From NCBI GenBank assembly GCA_963752815.1, contig CAVVZI010000016.1:1-64000 (forward strand): a stretch of 64,000 nucleotides of DNA, read 5' to 3'. The position numbers were made by a program, and so were the translations under genes. Each line of letters opens with the position of its first letter. The first letter of the stretch is position 1. Source of the stretch: Sva-07 sp963752815. GTDB lineage: Bacteria > Actinomycetota > Acidimicrobiia > Acidimicrobiales > Ilumatobacteraceae. Shown one piece after another: positions 9,517 through 19,776 of this stretch. The notes beneath the pieces are model-generated. The model did not search any database. It worked only from the letters and a program-made list of their open reading frames with translations, and was not told the DNA's origin.

Positions 9517-10441
9517 TCAGTATCCGGCTTCGACGTCGACGAGACCGAGGAGTTCCTTGCCCTGTGCGATATCGACGCACGTTCTCCGTCACCCGCTTCG
9601 CCAGCAACGGCTTGGCCATCTCTGGCGTGTTGCCGACGTGCGGCGTGATGATGCAGTTCGACAGGCTCCAGAGGGGGTGCCCGGCCGGCAACGGCTCGGG
9701 ATCGGTGACATCGAGCCCGGCGCCACCGATCGTTCGGTTCTGGAGTGCTTCGACGAGGTGATCGGTGATGATGTGTCGCCCGCGAGCCACGTTGACGATC
9801 CAGGCGTGGTTCTCCATCAACTCGAACTCGTCGCGCCCGAACAGACCGTCGGTCTCCGGGGTCAACGCCAACGCCAGCACCACCACGTCGGCGCCGGGGA
9901 GTGCGTCGGCGAACCGGTCCGACTCGAGCACGTCGTCGACGCCGTCCATGTGCTTGGCGTGGTTGCGGACGACCGTGATGTGGCAGTTCCACGGTTGGAG
10001 CAAGCGGACGAGCGACTCGGTGATGCCCCCGCCACCCAGGATCGTGACGCGGCTGTCGAGCAGATTTCGACCGGCCGGCGCCGACCACGTGGTCGCCGCC
10101 GCGTACTGGCCGACGTTGCGCAGACCGGCCAGCGCGAGGGCGAGCGCCATCTCGGCGACCGGCTCCGCGTAGACACCCTTGCCGCAGGTCCACGTGTACT
10201 CGTCGTCGAGATGGTCGACGAAGTTCTCGATGCCGGCAAACGGGAGCTGGACCCAACGCAGGTTCGGAGCCTCGCTGATCGCGTCGCCGAGCGCATCGGG
10301 ATGCCGGGCGTCGCTCCACACGATCGCCTCGCACTCGTCGAGTCCGACGAGATGGCCGCCCCCGTCGCGGATCGCCTCCTCGAGCCATTCGGGCGAACCG
10401 GTGGGGCCGAGGGCGACGGCGAGCGCATCACGATTCTTCAT
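9517..10441 (-). CDS. D-isomer-specific 2-hydroxyacid dehydrogenase family protein
   Basis: About 307 residues from the ATG at 10441 (MKNRDALAVALG). The Rossmann signature is ILGGGGITESLVRLL, followed by the substrate-binding Arg in VNVARGRHI, the acidic partner in GAGLDVTDPEPLP and the catalytic His in ITPHVGNTPEM, so the Arg-Glu/Asp-His triad is present. Substrate is likely a short 2-keto or 2-hydroxy acid with NAD(P)H. Near the 3' end the frame changes at 9559-9560 (glycine codon carrying both g and c); beyond it the protein ends ELLGLVDVEAGY at 9517. Divergent from alanine dehydrogenase with only 54 bp between start codons, so the two promoters must overlap. Confidence 0.85.
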
Positions 10442-10495
10442 GTCCCCGCAAACCGTAGCGTCCGAGCGTTCACCGATCGATGACAAGATGAGCGG

Positions 10496-11623
10496 ATGGC
10501 CTCGCCTTCACCTGCGATCCGGACCGTCGGTGTGCCGCGGGAGGTGAAGACCGCCGAGCATCGTGTGGCGATGACGCCGGACGGCGTCCGCGAGCTCGAG
10601 CGCCATGGCATCGAGGTGAGGGTCGAAGCCGGCGCGGGCGAAGGAGCGTCGATCAGCGATGCCGACTACGTCGCGGCAGGCGCCGACATCGTGCCGACCG
10701 CTGCCGACGCATGGGCCCAGGACATGGTGGTCAAGGTGAAGGAGCCCAAGGCGGAGGAGTTCGACTTCCTGCGTCCCGACCTGACGCTGTTCACCTATCT
10801 CCACCTGGCGGCGTACCCCGCAGTCGCCGAGGCGCTGCTCGCCGCGGGAACGACAGCGGTCGCGTACGAGACCGTGCAACTCCCGGACGGATCACTGCCG
10901 CTGCTCGCCCCGATGAGCGAGGTCGCCGGCCGCCTGGCGCCGCAGATGGGCGCCCACTTCCTCGAACGCCACAACGGTGGCCGGGGCGTGTTGATGGGCG
11001 GTTCACCCGGTGTTCGGCCGGCCAAGGTCGTCGTGCTCGGAGCGGGGAACGTCGGCTGGAACGCGGCGTGGATCGCCGCGGGCATGGAGGCCGAGGTCGT
11101 CCTGATCGACAAGAACCTCGATCGGCTCCGCTTCGTCGACCAGATCCATCGCGGCCGCATCATGACCGCGGCGTCGAACCGCGGCGCGATCGAACGGGCC
11201 GTCATCGATGCCGACCTCGTGATCGGTGCCGTGCTCGTCGCCGGCGGGCGTGCACCGGTCGTCGTCGCCGAGGAGCTCGTCGCGCAGATGAAGCCGCGTT
11301 CGGTGATCGTCGACGTGGCGGTCGATCAGGGCGGCTGCATCGCCACCACCCGCGAGACGACGCACGACGAGCCGACCTATGTCGCGCACGGCGTCGTCCA
11401 CTACGCGGTCGGCAACATGCCCGGTGCCGTGCCCCACACCTCGACCTACGCGCTCACCAATGCGACGCTCCCCTACCAGTTGGACGTGGCGCTGCACGGG
11501 GCGATCGGTGCAGCCCGCCGCGATCCGTCGATCGCCCACGGCTTGAACACCGTCGGCGGCGAGCACGCCAACCGCGCCGTCGCCGAGTCGCTCGGCGCCA
11601 CCGCCGTCGACGCCCTCGCCTGA
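10496..11623 (+). CDS. ald: alanine dehydrogenase
   Basis: 375 residues, intact, the usual length for Ald. The N-terminal signature VGVPREVKTAEHRVAMTP is diagnostic for the alanine dehydrogenase/PNT-alpha family, the catalytic Lys and His segments (VKVKEPK, FTYLHLAAY) are in place, the NAD site is VVVLGAGNVGWNAA and the C-terminal lid HTSTYALTNATLPY is conserved. It catalyses reversible NAD-dependent deamination of L-alanine to pyruvate and ammonium in the cytosol. Transhydrogenase alpha subunits share the fold but are longer and accompanied by beta genes, absent here. It is divergent from the 2-hydroxyacid dehydrogenase and followed by a 52-bp palindromic repeat. Confidence 0.93.
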   Translation: MASPSPAIRTVGVPREVKTAEHRVAMTPDGVRELERHGIEVRVEAGAGEGASISDADYVAAGADIVPTAADAWAQDMVVKVKEPKAEEFDFLRPDLTLFTYLHLAAYPAVAEALLAAGTTAVAYETVQLPDGSLPLLAPMSEVAGRLAPQMGAHFLERHNGGRGVLMGGSPGVRPAKVVVLGAGNVGWNAAWIAAGMEAEVVLIDKNLDRLRFVDQIHRGRIMTAASNRGAIERAVIDADLVIGAVLVAGGRAPVVVAEELVAQMKPRSVIVDVAVDQGGCIATTRETTHDEPTYVAHGVVHYAVGNMPGAVPHTSTYALTNATLPYQLDVALHGAIGAARRDPSIAHGLNTVGGEHANRAVAESLGATAVDALA

Positions 11624-11664
11624 CCCGCTCGTCGGACGGCCCCCCATCCGACGGGTCCAATCCA

Positions 11665-11716
11665 CGTTTGCGTCAAGATTTCGGAGAGGCGGGCCTCAGA
11701 AATTCTGACGCAAACG
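11665..11716. repeat. 52-bp palindromic repeat, copy 1
   Basis: Outer arms CGTTTGCGTCA / TGACGCAAACG with an inner stem around GAGGCGGGCCTC. It lies between the converging ald and arfB genes. Exactly the same length as the four other copies in the window. Confidence 0.9.
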
Positions 11717-11743
11717 AGGATTTGGGGGCTGTGCCGGCTCGGG

Positions 11744-12163
11744 TCAGTCGTCGTCGATCGACGGGCGCTGGCGGGCGCGCTTGGTCTCGCCGCGCTGCTT
11801 CTTGCCGTCGATCCGTCGCTGCTGCGAGCCGCGGGTCGGACGCGTCGATCGGCGGGGACGATCGACATGGAGCGCATCGCGGAGACGCTCGACGAGGCGT
11901 TCCTCGGCGAGCGCCCGGTTGCGCAACTGCGAACGCTCGTCATCGGCGACGACGCGGATCACGGAGCCGAGCTTCGAACGCACCCGGTCGCGCTGCGCGT
12001 CGCTGAACGCACCGGATGCTTCGACGTCGAAGACCAGTTCCGCCCGTGTCGCCGTCTTGTTCGCGTGCTGACCGCCGGGACCGCCCGACGTCGAGAATCG
12101 CACGACCAGTTCGTGGCGCGGGATCTTCACGCTCGAGGTCACCACCAGCCGGTCGTCGTCCAC
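11744..12163 (-). CDS. arfB: alternative ribosome-rescue peptidyl-tRNA hydrolase (ArfB/ICT1-like)
   Basis: 139 residues if translation starts at GTG 12163. The catalytic release-factor motif is GGPGGQHANKTATRAEL (GGQ), preceded by the PRHELVVRFSTS strand. The tail beyond residue 105 is strongly basic (KKQRGETKRARQR), the part that enters the empty mRNA channel of stalled ribosomes. It therefore hydrolyses peptidyl-tRNA on ribosomes stalled at the 3' end of non-stop mRNA. No codon-recognition domain, unlike RF1/RF2. Intact frame. It is divergent from the LLM-class oxidoreductase with about 37 bp between start codons. Confidence 0.9.
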   Translation of the reverse strand: MDDDRLVVTSSVKIPRHELVVRFSTSGGPGGQHANKTATRAELVFDVEASGAFSDAQRDRVRSKLGSVIRVVADDERSQLRNRALAEERLVERLRDALHVDRPRRSTRPTRGSQQRRIDGKKQRGETKRARQRPSIDDD

Positions 12164-12200
12164 CTCCCGATCCTCGCACCGGGTCCCGTACCTTGCGGTG

Positions 12201-13239
12201 ATGGGAGACATCAAGCTCGGTTACAACACGGGGTACTGGTCGGCCGGTCCCCCGGCCGGCGCGGCCGAGGCGATCGTCGAGGCGGAGCGGCTCGGGTTCA
12301 ACTCGATCTGGACCGCCGAGGCCTACGGCTCCGACGCGCTCACACCGCTCGCGTGGTGGGGAGCGAGCACGACCACACTGAAACTCGGCACCGCGATCAT
12401 GCAGATGTCGGCCCGCACACCCGCCACCGCGGCGATGGCGGCGATCACCCTCGACCACCTGTCGAACGGGCGGTTCATCCTCGGGCTCGGCGCGTCGGGT
12501 CCACAGGTCGTCGAAGGGCTGGTACGGCGAGCCCTATCCGAGACCGCTCGCCCGAACCCGCGAGTACATCGAAATCGTGCGCGCGATCATCGCCCGCGAG
12601 GCGCCCGTGGAGCACCACGGCGACTTCTACGACATGCCGCTCCAGGGAGGTACCGGGCTCGGCAAGGCCCTGAAGTCCACGGTGCATCCCTTGCGCAAAG
12701 AGATCCCGATCTATCTCGCCGCCGAAGGCCCGAAGAACGTCGCCCTCGCGGCCGAGATCTGCGACGGCTGGCTCCCGCTCTTCTTCTCCCCGAAGGAGGA
12801 CGCGTTCTACCGCGACTGCCTCCGGCAGGGTTTCGAGGCATCCGGTGAGCCCGGCAAGGCCGACCGGTTCGAGGTCACGGCGACCGTCACCGTGATCCCC
12901 GGCGACGACGTCGAGAAGTGCGCCGACATGGTGCGCCCGTTCCTCGCCCTGTACGCCGGCGGGATGGGAGCGAAGGGCGCCAACTTCCACTACGAGGTGT
13001 TCGCCCGGATGGGCTACGGCGACGTGGCCGACAAGGTGCAGGAGTTGTACCTGCAGGGCAAGAAGGCCGAGGCCGCGGCGGCGATCCCGCTCGCCATGGT
13101 GGAAGACGTCGCGCTCGTCGGGCCACCCGACAAGATCCGCGGCGAACTCGACCGCTGGCGCGAGACCTGCATCACCGAGTTCCTCGTCAGCGGGCCGGCC
13201 GCGGCGCTGCCGAGCTTCGCCGAACTGATCCTCGGCTGA
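12201..13239 (+). CDS. LLM-class (F420- or flavin-dependent) oxidoreductase
   Basis: About 345 residues reading across a single frame change at 12518-12519 (glycine codon with both g and c). The N-terminal TIM-barrel strand IKLGYNTGYWSAGPP, the EAERLGFNSIWTAEAYGSD segment and RFILGLGASGPQVVEG are characteristic of luciferase-like monooxygenases of the F420-dependent actinobacterial group; IYLAAEGPKNVALAAEICDG is the matching second half. The substrate is unknown; family members reduce or oxidise C=C, alcohol or imine bonds. It converges on the AtuA-like gene with 6 bp between stops, so a functional link to that catabolic operon is possible but unproven. Confidence 0.88.
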
Positions 13240-13245
13240 CGGCGC

Positions 13246-15128
13246 TCAGCTCGCGAGCAGCCCGGCAGGGATCGGCACCACGCGGGCCCGGAGCCATTCG
13301 CCGACCGCCTTGGCCTGCGCATCCTGACGGGTCGATGCCGCAACGCCTTCCTCGAGGAGTCCGCGGATCACGAAGTTGAGCGAGCGGATCTTCGGGAAGC
13401 GGTACCGCTCGATGGCGAGGTCCGCCGCTTCCGGCAGCAACTCCCGCAACCGGTCGACGGTGAGGAACTCGTCGAGCCAGGGCCAGGCGTCGTCGGTGCG
13501 GACGAACACACCGACATTGGCGTCGCCACCCTTGTCGCCGGATCGGGTGCCCACCAGCGCGCCGAGCGGTCGGTCGACGGTCGGACCGGACGGAGCCACG
13601 GCGCGACTCGTCGAATCGTCGACGGAAGCGAGCGGCTCGCCCGTCGGCGCGACCGAGTCGATCTGGACCGTGGCCTGACCAGCGACGTGGACGTACTGCG
13701 GCACGAGGTCGCTCGGGATCGTCGCCGGCCGATACACCCCGAACGGTGACCCCGGACCCGGCCCACCGCCGAGGCCGTACATCCCCGGAATGCCGGCCAG
13801 CGCGGTGTGCACCATCGCGTCGGCGAACGCCCGGCCCACCTTGCGCTCGTCACGATCCTTCACCGTGACACGCCAGATCGCGGTCGCCTCCTCCTGCGTG
13901 TCGGGGTCGGACTTGTCGGTGCGGACAACCCGGCTGACGATCGAGTCGAAGTCGTCGGGTCCATAGGGGCAGGCGTCCCAGAACGTCGCCTCGGCGAGCG
14001 CCGCCTTCTCGTCGATGTCGAGACCGGTGAGCGCGACGGTGAACGAGTTGCGGAAGCCGCCGAGCTTCGTTCGTCGCGACCTTGAGGGTCGACGGCGGCG
14101 CCTGCCCGCGCACGCCGCTGATGCGGACACGGTCGCGTTCCACCTGCTCGAGTTCGATCGTGTCGAAGCGAGCGGTCACATCGGGGCCGAGGTACTCGTG
14201 GCCGGTGATCTCGTAGAGCAGCTGCGACGTGACCGTGCCGATCGTGACCGCTCCCCCGGTGCCGTCGTGCTTGCCGATGACCGACGAACCGTCGGCCGCC
14301 ACCTCCGCCCACGGGAAGCCGAACCGCGCCCGCCCGCCGACTTCGTTGCGGCCCTCGATCTCGGTGAAGAACGAGTAGTTGCCACCGGTGGCCTGGGCGC
14401 TGCACTCGATCACGTGGCCGGCGACGACCGCTCCCGCGAGTTGGTCGAAGTCGTCACGCCTCCATCCGTGATGCCATGCCGCCGGACCGCACGTCGACGG
14501 CGGCGTCGGTGACCCGGCCGGTGATCACGATGTCGGCTCCCGCGTTCAACGCCTCCACGATCCCGAAGCACCCGAGGTACGCGTTCGCCGTGACGAACCG
14601 CTCCGGATCATCCCCGAACACCGTCCCACCCTCGTTTGCGTCAGAATTTTCGAGGCCCGCCTCTCCAAAATCCCGACGCAAACGAGGATCGAGGGCCTCT
14701 GGGGTGGAGGGGTCGAACGGGCGGAGGGCGCCGGATGCGAGGAGGTCGGGGAGGCGCGGCATGAGGTCGTCGCCGTCGACGTAGGCGATCGTCGGGGCGA
14801 GACCGAGGCGATCGGCGACCTCGGCCACGGCGTCGGCACATCCACCCGGGTCGAGGCCACCGGCGTTCGACACCACCTTGATGCCCCGGTCGAGGCAGGT
14901 CCCCATCACCTGTTCCATCTGATCGACGAACGTGCGGGCGAACCCCGCACCCGGCCGCCTGGCCCGGATCCGGCTGAGGATCAGCATCGTCAGCTCGGCC
15001 AGCCAGTCGCCCGTGAGGACGTCGATCGGGCCGCCCTCGACCATCTCGAGCGCACCGCTCGGCCGGTCGCCGAAGAAGCCCGAGCAGTTGGCGATGCGGA
15101 TCGGCGCGGGCGACGGGCTGAGCGTCAC
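13246..15128 (-). CDS. AtuA-like (DUF1446) protein of acyclic terpene/branched acyl-CoA catabolism
   Basis: About 626 residues over two frame changes (14489-14490 and 14071-14072, each a synonymous doubled wobble base). Conserved AtuA features: IRIANCSGFFGDRPSGALEM at the N-terminus, VVSNAGGLDPGGCADAVAEV, GADIVITGRVTDAA, a WHHGW motif after the first shift, and GTRSGDKGGDANVGVFVRT toward the C-terminus. AtuA is needed for citronellol/geraniol degradation in Pseudomonas, with unresolved biochemistry. It is the last gene of an operon with a carboxyltransferase and a biotin carboxylase, the same gene set as atuA/atuC/atuF. A 52-bp palindromic repeat is inserted in frame between a loop ending STPEAL and the next conserved segment. 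Confidence 0.8.
14633..14684. repeat. 52-bp palindromic repeat, copy 2, inside the AtuA-like CDS
   Basis: Same outer arms as the other copies (CGTTTGCGTC / GACGCAAACG) and inner stem GAGGCCCGCCTC. On the coding strand it is read without a stop as roughly RLRRDFGEAGLENSDANE and joins the upstream and downstream AtuA segments in one frame. Confidence 0.88.
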
Positions 15129-15138
15129 GGCCGGCCCT

Positions 15139-17162
15139 TCACTCCTCCGGCGTGTCCAGCGCCACGAGCAGATCACCGGTGTCGACGCGATCGCCGACGG
15201 CGAAGCGGACCTCGCTCACCACCGACGACGACGGCGCGGTGATCTTGTGCTCCATCTTCATCGCCTCGACGACCATCAACAACTGGCCTTCCACGACCGA
15301 ATCGCCGACCGCGACATGGACCGCGATCACCGTTCCGGGCAGCGGCGAGATCGGCCCGCCACCGCCGACGTCGGCATCGTGCACGACGAACGCCGGCGCC
15401 CGCTCGAACGTTCGTGCACCCGTCGGACTGCGCGCCTCGACGACCGACGGCAACGCGCTGCCCGACGGCTCGATCCGCACGTTGACCACCGACCGCACAC
15501 CATCGACCTCGACCACCTGGCGTGCGGATGTGCGATCGAGGAGTCGGACGTCGACCCTGACGCGGTCGTCGGCTGACAGGCTCCCGTCGTCGGTCGGCTG
15601 CGGCCACGGGCCGAGATGGACCGTCGCCCGGTCACGCCCGTGCAGGACGAACTCGACGTGGTGCTCGTCGCCCGACGTGAGGTCGGTCCACTGCTCGCGC
15701 TGGCCCTGCGTGCGCATGTTGCGCCAACCCGACGGGGCGAATCCCAGGACCGGATCGGCCGACCGGTCGTGCTGCTCCAGGGCGAACACCGCACCGAGGA
15801 GCAGGGCGACGCCACCGCCGGCCAGCGGTCGATGCGCCACCGTGTCGGGGTGTTCGTCGAGGTAGGCAGTCGGCGTCGCCGCGGCGAGGAAGTCGGGCTC
15901 GAGCAGGATCGTCGCCATCGCCTCGATGTTCGTGCGCACACCCGACACCTGCGACGTGCGCAACGCCCTGGCGAGCGTGTGGGCCGCCTGCGTCCTGGTG
16001 GGCGCGTGCGCGATCACCTTGGCCAGCAGCGAGTCGTAGTCGGCGGACACGACCGCGCCGGCACGGAACCCGGTGTCGACACGGACCCCCTCACCGATGT
16101 CGAACACCGCGACCGTTCCGGTCGATGGCAGCCAACCGGCGGCGGGATCCTCGGCGACCACCCGCACCTCGATCGCGTGCCCGTCGACGCGGACATCGGC
16201 CTGCGTGATCGGCAGCGACTCGCCGGCCGCGACGAGCAACTGCAGCTCCACGAGATCGAGGCCCGTGACGGCCTCGGTCACCGGGTGCTCGACCTGCAGC
16301 CGTGTGTTGACCTCGAGGAAGTTCACCGTGCCGTCGTCACCGACGAGGAACTCGACGGTGCCGGCACCGTGGTAGCCGACAGCCCGCGCCAGAGCCAACG
16401 CGCCGTCGCACAGCGCGGCGCGCGTCGTCGGCGGTGATTCCCGCCGACGGCGACTCCTCGATCACCTTCTGGTTGCGTCGCTGGATCGAACATTCGCGCT
16501 CGCCGAGGTGCACGACGTTGCCGTGCTTGTCACCCATCATCTGGACTTCGACGTGGCGACCGCGTTCGATGTACGGCTCGACGAACACCGTGCCGTCACC
16601 GAACGCCGACAGCGCTTCGCGTGACGATGCCTCGATCGCTCCGGCCAGCTCGTCGGCCGAACGCACGATGCGCATGCCGCGCCCGCCACCGCCGGCGGCC
16701 GCCTTGACCAACGCCGGGAACGACACTCCGTCGGGGACGGCGCCGTCGACGATCTCGTGGATCGGCGCGGTCGGCACACCGGCCTCGACCGCCGCCTTCT
16801 TCGCCGCCACCTTGTCACCGAGCAGCCGGATCTGTTCGGGCGTCGGCCCGACCCAGATGAGCCCGGCGTCGATCACCGCCTGCGCGAACTCGGCGTTCTC
16901 GGCGAGAAAGCCGTAGCCGGGATGGATGGCATCGGCATGCGTGCGGACCGCGGCGGCGATGATCGCGTCACCCCGCAGGTACGAGTCGGTCGGGCGTCGA
17001 CCCGCCGAGCGCCACCGCCACGTCGACCGAATCGACGTGCAGGGCATTCGTGTCCGGCTCGGAGTACACGCCGACGGTCTCGATCCCGAGCCGCGACGCG
17101 GTGCGCGCGATCCGCACGGCGATCTCTCCGCGGTTGGCGATGAGGAGACGTTCGATCACCAT
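15139..17162 (-). CDS. acyl-CoA carboxylase alpha subunit (biotin carboxylase + BCCP)
   Basis: About 673 residues across frame changes at 16991-16992 and 16420-16421, both synonymous doubled wobble bases. N-terminal biotin carboxylase: ERLLIANRGEIAVRIARTA, HPGYGFLAENAEF, the ATP-grasp glycine loop KAAAGGGGRGMRIV, the RRNQKVIEE segment and EVNTRLQVEHPVTE. The C-terminal biotinyl domain carries VVEAMKMEHKI with the biotinylated Lys. It carboxylates biotin with ATP and bicarbonate for the adjacent carboxyltransferase. The start ATG overlaps the carboxyltransferase stop (TGATG), and the AtuA-like gene follows after 10 bp, so the three are one operon. Substrate is likely methylcrotonyl-, geranyl- or a related branched acyl-CoA. 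Confidence 0.9.
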
Positions 17163-18768
17163 CAGTGCCTCCACACGCCGTACTCGGTGGCACCCGCGAC
17201 CACGTTGCTGTGGGCCGCGGCGAGCGCGATCCCCATCACCGTTCGCGAGTCGGCCGGGTGGATGATCCCGTCGTCCCAGATCCGGCCCGTCGAATAGAGC
17301 GCCGTCGACTCGTGTTCGATCTGCGCTTCGAGCGCTGGCGGTCTGCGCCAGGATCGCGTCCTCGTCGACCTCGATCCCCCGCCCCGCCGCGGCGTTGCGG
17401 GCGACGATCTCCATCACGCCGGCGAGCTGCTTCGGGCCCATCACCGCGATGCGATGGTTGGGCCACGAGAAGATCAGGCGCGGGTTGTACGCCTTGCCCG
17501 CCATGCCGTAGTTGCCGGCGCCGTAGCTCGCGCCGACCATCAGGTTGAAGTGCGGCACCGTGGAGTTCGACACGGCGTTGATCATCTTCGCCCCGTTGAC
17601 GATGATGCCGCCCTGCTCCGCCTTCGAGCCGACCATGAAGCCGGTGATGTTGTGCAGGAAGAGCAGCGGCGTGTTCGTCCGGTTGCACAGCTGGATGAAC
17701 TGCGAGCCCTTCTTGGCCTCCTCGGAGAAGAGGATCCCGTTGTTGCCGAGGATGCCGACCGGGAAGCCGCAGATCGATCCCCAGCCGCACACCAACTTGT
17801 CGCCGAACAGCGGCTTGAACTCCTCGAACCGGCTGCCGTCGACCAGCCGGGCCAGCACCTCGCGGATGTCGAACGGGATGCGCACGTCGGCCGACGCGCA
17901 GCCGATCAGTTCGGCCGGGTCGTAGAGCGGGTCGTCGGGTGGTTCGCGTGGGGCCCGGACCGAGCCGCTTCCAGCGGAGGTGACGGACGATCTGGCGGGC
18001 GATGCGGAGCCCGTCGAGTTCGTCCATCGCGAGGTAGTCGGACAGGCCGCTCGTGCGGCTGTGCATCTCGGCGCCACCGAGCGTCTCCTCGTCGACGATC
18101 TCGTCGATCGCCATCTTCACGAGCGGCGGGCCGCCGAGATACGCCGTGCCGCGACCCTTGACGAAGACCGTGTAGTCGCTCATCCCCGGCGTGTAGGCGC
18201 CGCCGGCCGTGTTGGGTCCGAAGGCGACCGTGATGGTCGGGATGCCCATCTTCGACATCTGCGTGAGGTCGCGGAAGCTCGCCCCGCCCTGGATGAACAG
18301 ATCGGCCTGGCGCGGGAGATCGGCGCCGGCGGACTCGTTGAGCAGGATCAGCGGGAGCCGGTTCTCCTTGACGATCTCGTAGAAGCGTTGCTGCTTGCGC
18401 CAGCTCGTCGGGTTCGCCGACCCGCCGCGATAGGTCATGTCGGTGCCGCTGATCGCGACCAGCGTGTTCTCGACGACGCCGATCACGTTGACGATGCCGG
18501 CGCCGACCGCGTCCTGCGTCCCCCACGCCGCGAGCGGGCTCAGCTCGAGCAGCGCGGTGTTCGGGTCGACCAGCCGCTCGATCCGTTCGCGCACGAGCAT
18601 CTTGTCGCGGGCGTGATGCCGGTCGACGTAGCGCTGCCCGCCGATCGTCGGCACCGACGCCATCTCGGTGGCGACCGTGTCCCACAAGGCCTGCATCTGG
18701 GCGAGGTTCGACCGGTACTCGTCGCTCTTGGTGTCGAGCCGGCTGCGCAACACGGTCCCGATGGTCAT
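17162..18768 (-). CDS. acyl-CoA carboxylase carboxyltransferase (beta) subunit
   Basis: About 534 residues, the normal length for methylcrotonyl/geranyl-CoA carboxylase beta subunits, across two frame changes (17946-17947 threonine, 17336-17337 alanine, both synonymous). Key motifs: RDKMLVRERIERLVDP, the acyl-CoA-binding GGSANPTSWRKQQRF and LNESAGADLPRQADLF, then FGPNTAGGAYTPGMSDY, and in the second half GILGNNGILFSEEAKKGSQF and GAGNYGMAGKAYNPR. It transfers CO2 from carboxybiotin to the gamma carbon of a 3-methyl-2-enoyl-CoA in the best-known homologues. The ATG at 18768 opens the operon. Confidence 0.9.
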
Positions 18769-18835
18769 CGCATCCTCATTCCGGGCACGCGGGACAACGT
18801 AGGCGATCGACCCCGACCTCCTGGTAGCCCAACTC

Positions 18836-18866
18836 GGTTCGTTCTGGCCCCGACCCCAAACGAACC
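18836..18866. repeat. 31-bp GGTTCGTTC palindrome, copy 1
   Basis: GGTTCGTTC and AACGAACC arms around TGGCCCCGACCCC. It lies between the divergent carboxyltransferase and DinB-like genes. Two closely similar copies lie at 47484-47546. Confidence 0.8.
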
Positions 18867-18926
18867 CAACCACCAGATCCGTCGCGCGAGTTCGCCGTTC
18901 GGCGTAGCGGTGAGTAGAACGACAGG

Positions 18927-19730
18927 ATGAACGCGGCACTCACGGTCGAGAAGGTGCGGGCCGATCTGCTCGCCGAGCAGGCCGACCTCGACGCGGTCGT
19001 CGCCGACCTCAGCGACCAACAGTGGGCGCTCCCGACGCCCAGCCCGGGCTGGACGGTGGCCGATCAGATCGGTCATCTGATGTACTTCGACGGCACCGCG
19101 GCGACCGCCATCACCGACCCCGAGGCGTTCACCGCGACGGTCGTCCGGCTGATGGAGGGGATGGCATCGGCCGAGTCGACCGGTACCGATCCGACGCTCG
19201 ACGCGGCGCGAGCGATGACGCCCGCCGAACTGATCGAAGCATGGCGCACGAACCGCCTGCGCCTCGCCGAGGTGTCGTCGACACTCGCCGACGGCGATCG
19301 CGTCGTCTGGTACGGCCCGTCGATGGGCGCCAAGTCGTTCCTCACCGCTCGCCTGATGGAGACGTGGGCCCACGGCCAGGACGTCGTCGACGCGCTCGGC
19401 ACGAGCCGGCCGCCGACCGATCGTCTCCGGCACATCGCGCAGCTCGGATACATCACCCGCGGCTGGAGCTACCTCAACCGTCGCCTCGAGATTCCCGACG
19501 TCGCGGTGGGCGTCGAACTGACCGCCCCGACCGGCGGCGTGTGGCGGTTCGGCCCCGACGACGCGACGGAATCGGTCGTCGGCCCGGCCGAGGATTTCTG
19601 CCTCGTCGTGACGCAGCGCCGCCACGTCGACGACACCGCCCTCATCGTGACGGGCGACGCCGCCCGCGACTGGATGCTCAAGGCCCAGGCCTTCGCCGGC
19701 ACGCCCACCGACGGCCCCTCGCCGACCTGA
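18927..19730 (+). CDS. DinB/maleylpyruvate isomerase-fold protein (TIGR03084-like)
   Basis: 267 residues, intact. The N-terminal four-helix bundle carries the metal-binding His pattern of the family: SPGWTVADQIGHLMYFD and later LMETWAHGQDVVDAL. The family is mainly actinobacterial, and some members are mycothiol-dependent isomerases or transferases, but no activity can be assigned here. The ATG at 18927 is 60 bp from the 31-bp repeat. Its stop codon is the first arm of a hairpin. Confidence 0.78.
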   Translation: MNAALTVEKVRADLLAEQADLDAVVADLSDQQWALPTPSPGWTVADQIGHLMYFDGTAATAITDPEAFTATVVRLMEGMASAESTGTDPTLDAARAMTPAELIEAWRTNRLRLAEVSSTLADGDRVVWYGPSMGAKSFLTARLMETWAHGQDVVDALGTSRPPTDRLRHIAQLGYITRGWSYLNRRLEIPDVAVGVELTAPTGGVWRFGPDDATESVVGPAEDFCLVVTQRRHVDDTALIVTGDAARDWMLKAQAFAGTPTDGPSPT

Positions 19731-19759
19731 AACGTTCGGTGCCAGGCACCGGGCGTTTC
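19729..19759. terminator. nested inverted repeat at the end of the DinB-like gene
   Basis: GAAACG-TTC-GGTGCC-A-GGCACC-GGG-CGTTTC, two perfectly paired stems separated by a symmetric bulge. It starts inside the stop codon of the upstream gene and ends 18 bp before the epoxide hydrolase ATG. Probably a transcription terminator or attenuator; there is no T-tract. Confidence 0.6.
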
Positions 19760-19776
19760 ACTTCTACAGTCCGGGC

